DNA from: Acanthaster planci
Lineage: Eukaryota; Echinodermata; Asteroidea; Valvatida; Acanthasteridae
Length of the DNA stretch: 64,000 bases
Assembly: GCF_001949145.1 (NCBI RefSeq)
Contig: NW_019091488.1
Coordinates: 131,350 to 195,349, forward strand
Direction of reading: 5' to 3'
Part shown: in pieces, positions 61,601 to 64,000 of the stretch
How positions within the stretch are numbered: the stretch's first letter is position 1
How the letters are laid out: every line of letters starts with the position of its first letter
Notes under the pieces: model-generated
The model's input: only the letters and a program-made list of their open reading frames with translations
Told to the model about the DNA's origin: nothing
The model's database searches: none
Program-made: the position numbers and the translations under genes

Positions 61601-62689
61601 CCAGCTCTCTATCTCTCTCGCGTGAATTCATTTTTGTTGGCATGTGTGTAATCATCTTGCCAATGTACTTTCCACTTCCACAACCCTCGACTCAGACACC
61701 GAGCGTACTACGATTTCCAAGGGTCGGAGAACCATTTCAGATGCAACGGTTAAAAAGCATATTATACAGACCCATCTGGTTAATAGTACAACGAAAGAAA
61801 ACCGTGATCTAAAATCCATCTTTTCAATAACTGCCATGGATTTGTAGTACTTATATATTCCCGCTGTTACTTTAATCATTAACATTTTGTTTGCATTTTC
61901 CCTTGAAGGATCTCGTTATTGATACAGAACACACAATCTCTTGGTGAGGGTATATAGTAATTATCCTGTATTGTTCATCTAACGTCCACGCAAGAAATTA
62001 GATGTTAATTACTCCCTCTTGCAATGTCCTGAATGTTGATAACGCTGATTTCAATTTGTGCAGTTATCTACGCCATTTTGTTCTCTACAAGCTTGAAGGA
62101 TGCCGCCTCTCTGTGTTGAAATAATTGTGGCTGTGCGTTTGTACACGTGCGTTAAATAAAGAGTAGCTGTGGAAAAGCAATATCAAAGCTATTGCGTTAT
62201 TTGTGTGTTGCCTCGGCCGTGGTCCAAATACTGAGTCAGAATGTTTGTGCTCTAGCCAATTTTGTATGCGTACTAGTCATAAATACAGCCGAGAGTAAGG
62301 ATGTTACGTCTATTAGTTGATCCAGTGTTGTCATCCAACCTTTTGATCAAGTTTCTGGTATACGTAGATGATGAGTTACTTTTTTTTCTAAACAAAAGTA
62401 GAGAAAAGGCTGCGCAGTAAACTAACGGATTATTGCTTCCTTAATGAAGTACGGATGGTAGGTTACACGATGATTCCGTCCAGCATGACAGTTGGACTAC
62501 CTGATCTGAATCATAATTCTGAAGTATTAAGGCAATGCGACTTCTTTGCAAAACCTTGGCACATTCAGGGGAACTGCGTGGCCCAGCATTTTCCCGAGCG
62601 CTAAAATCTGCAGAGAAAACGTCAAACTGAAAGGCAAAAAACCGTAGTACAGTGAGAAATTTACGGGAGACAGTTGTATCCAGTTCGTG

Positions 62690-62920
62690 GTGCTTTATAA
62701 TAAACGAAGGCAAAGTGGTGCATTGAAAGTTTTGAGCGGAGGTATTCTTAAGCAGGATTTGAAAGTTTGCATGGTGGAATGAAAGAAGGCTTTCGGTGGT
62801 TCTAAGACCAACGGTGGTTTGGAGTGCGAACCCGACGTCTCGACCAGGATGCCCTGCTCGTCGTCAGGTGGGGTGGGGTTCTTTCCAGGATTACAGTTCG
62901 TTTTCAAACTGTGCTGCATA
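62690..62920 (-). repeat. Third fragment of the repeat family, minus strand
   Basis: On the minus strand the CTGACGA...GAGACGTC motif is followed by GGGTTCGCACTCC, TTAGAACCACCG and CCACCATGCAAACTTTCAAA. This parallels the 48.6 kb and 26.6 kb fragments and suggests the 3' part of a retroelement, possibly Penelope-like. Confidence 0.4.
62834..62867 (-). ncRNA. Hammerhead-like motif, diverged copy
   Basis: The minus strand reads CTGACGA-C-GAGCAGG-GCAT-CCTGGTC-GAGAC-GTC. The layout matches the 48.5 kb motif although the stem differs in sequence. GAGA replaces the core GAAA, so this copy would be inactive. Confidence 0.2.
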
Positions 62921-64000
62921 GATAAGCTCGGTTAAAATGTAAGAACTTAGACGTCAGTGACGACCCGTGCAAACTTAAATTGATCTTGAGGTTTCTCTTT
63001 TAAATCTCCTGGAATTTGCTATGTTTATTTAGGTCAATACCGGTGCTTTACCCCAGCTGGAAAATGAGCAGTTGGATGCACCAAAGGCTCTCTTTTTTTT
63101 TAGCTGTACTAAGTTCTTACCCACATTGAATCACACATGAAGCTAGCCAGCCTAGCGAAGCTTTCATCCAAGGGGTGACGAGGCATCGTTTGAAGGAGAA
63201 CCTCGGGAGGTGACTTGCATGATGACAAAAAAACATCAATGTACCAGAAGCCACTTACTTGTTTCACTTATTGATGAGCGCGGGCTTTCGCACTGCCGCT
63301 CTCCTGGAGGTGTTCGGATCTCAGTGCGCCGAATTTGCCATGAGATATCTACTAAAAACACAGGGTCTCATGCGAGCCAGCATAAACAAACTGGGAAGCT
63401 TGCGGTGTTCCTCTCTCTAAACATAAAATCTACTGCGGATGAATGCCTCCTACAGGCTCTGGTAACTCCATCAAGCGGCGCTTTGGGGATCCTATTTATT
63501 TTGTCTTTAAACAACACTTCTGTCCAATCTTCACTCTTTCTACTCCAAAGCCAGGAAAAGTTATCTGTATGCCGTGTCTCGTCCTCCGGGCTCCTCCTTA
63601 GACTCGAAATTTAGAAAAGAAACTAGATATGCGTCTCTGAGGCAAGAGGACTGAAATATTCATTGGGTTTCAGCAACTTTGTTCGGTACTCCAGAGAATA
63701 CGTACCGGAAGCATGTAGTCTGCCCTTCAGACGGAGAGTCTGTAATTTAGATGTCTGCTTATACATTCTAAAGGTGTCATCGGCCACTCTGTTAACAATT
63801 TCTATTTCATATTTTCACTGTCCTCGACAATCAAAGAACCACGGGCAAAAATATTTTAGAGTAGAAATAACGTTAAGAATCAAACTGCTTGGTGCAAAAC
63901 TTTGGTTTTGTTTCGGTTTGATTTTGTTTCTCATCGGTGCATGATAAGCGTTGCTTTTCCGAATATCGGGTGATGCTGTCCGAACCGATTAATTCAGCCA
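62921..64000. other. Gene-free end of window
   Basis: The frame at 63210-63614 (134 codons) has no recognisable domain or splice context; nothing else is seen. Confidence 0.5.

Larger units (their letters stand above)
54514..62689 (+). other. Receptor 3' flank and gene-free stretch
   Basis: Begins with the receptor 3' UTR. CT-rich patches at 55.2 and 55.6 kb and a C run at 57,656. The minus-strand frame at 58402-58722 (106 codons) has no known domain. No gene called. Confidence 0.5.

Noticed and set aside
1-64000. CRISPR arrays, bacterial operons, phage or integron structures
   Set aside because: Spliced genes with GT-AG introns, microsatellites and LINEs show an animal nuclear genome; no spaced direct-repeat arrays were seen.

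Overview
This is a gene-poor window from an animal genome, most likely a marine invertebrate and probably a deuterostome such as an echinoderm, hemichordate or cephalochordate. The basis is the spliced gene architecture with GT-AG introns, an AT-rich intergenic background, many short degenerate mobile elements and microsatellites, two assembly gaps, and the two clear proteins, which resemble deuterostome monoamine proteins. The species cannot be named from the sequence alone.

Two genes are firmly supported, both on the + strand. (1) 20036-31622 is a complete vesicular monoamine transporter (VMAT, SLC18 family) in 16 coding exons. I rebuilt it exon by exon. All splice sites are GT-AG, all phases agree, and the total is 1560 bases, giving 519 residues plus a stop. 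The charged residues known to matter in VMAT2 are all present. (2) 53266-54513 is an intronless 415-residue rhodopsin-class biogenic-amine receptor of the alpha2-adrenergic/octopamine/tyramine type. The first gene loads monoamines into vesicles and the second senses a monoamine at the cell surface. They lie about 22 kb apart, and I cannot tell whether that linkage has functional meaning. A third, unidentified gene probably begins near 41.47 kb on the minus strand: one convincing coding exon (41039-41189) and a less certain upstream exon (41357-41431) are visible.

Layout: 1-20 kb is non-coding, with palindrome-rich repeats, a fold-back element (2.95-3.76 kb), a decayed LINE lying inside a broken MITE (4.19-5.05 kb), a further MITE copy at 14 kb, and a CpG-rich block at 15.0-15.35 kb that might be a promoter. 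20-31.6 kb is VMAT, whose introns hold an antisense pseudogene, a MITE, a 151-bp element with a 6-bp target-site duplication, and two copies of a dispersed repeat. 31.6-51.7 kb is mostly repeats, with an 82-base gap, the minus-strand gene start, a third MITE copy, a (GAT/GCT) microsatellite inside a third copy of the dispersed repeat, a 38-bp perfect palindrome beside a small gap, and a cluster of GAGGGCGC sites resembling CTCF cores. 51.7-54.5 kb is the receptor gene with a possible promoter and 5' UTR intron. 54.5-64 kb has no recognisable gene.

The least expected signal is a pair of repeat fragments, near 48.5 and 62.8 kb, that share a CTGANGA - stem-loop - GARAC-GTC arrangement while their stems differ in sequence. 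This recalls a hammerhead-ribozyme core in Penelope-type retroelements. It is a hypothesis, not a demonstrated system.
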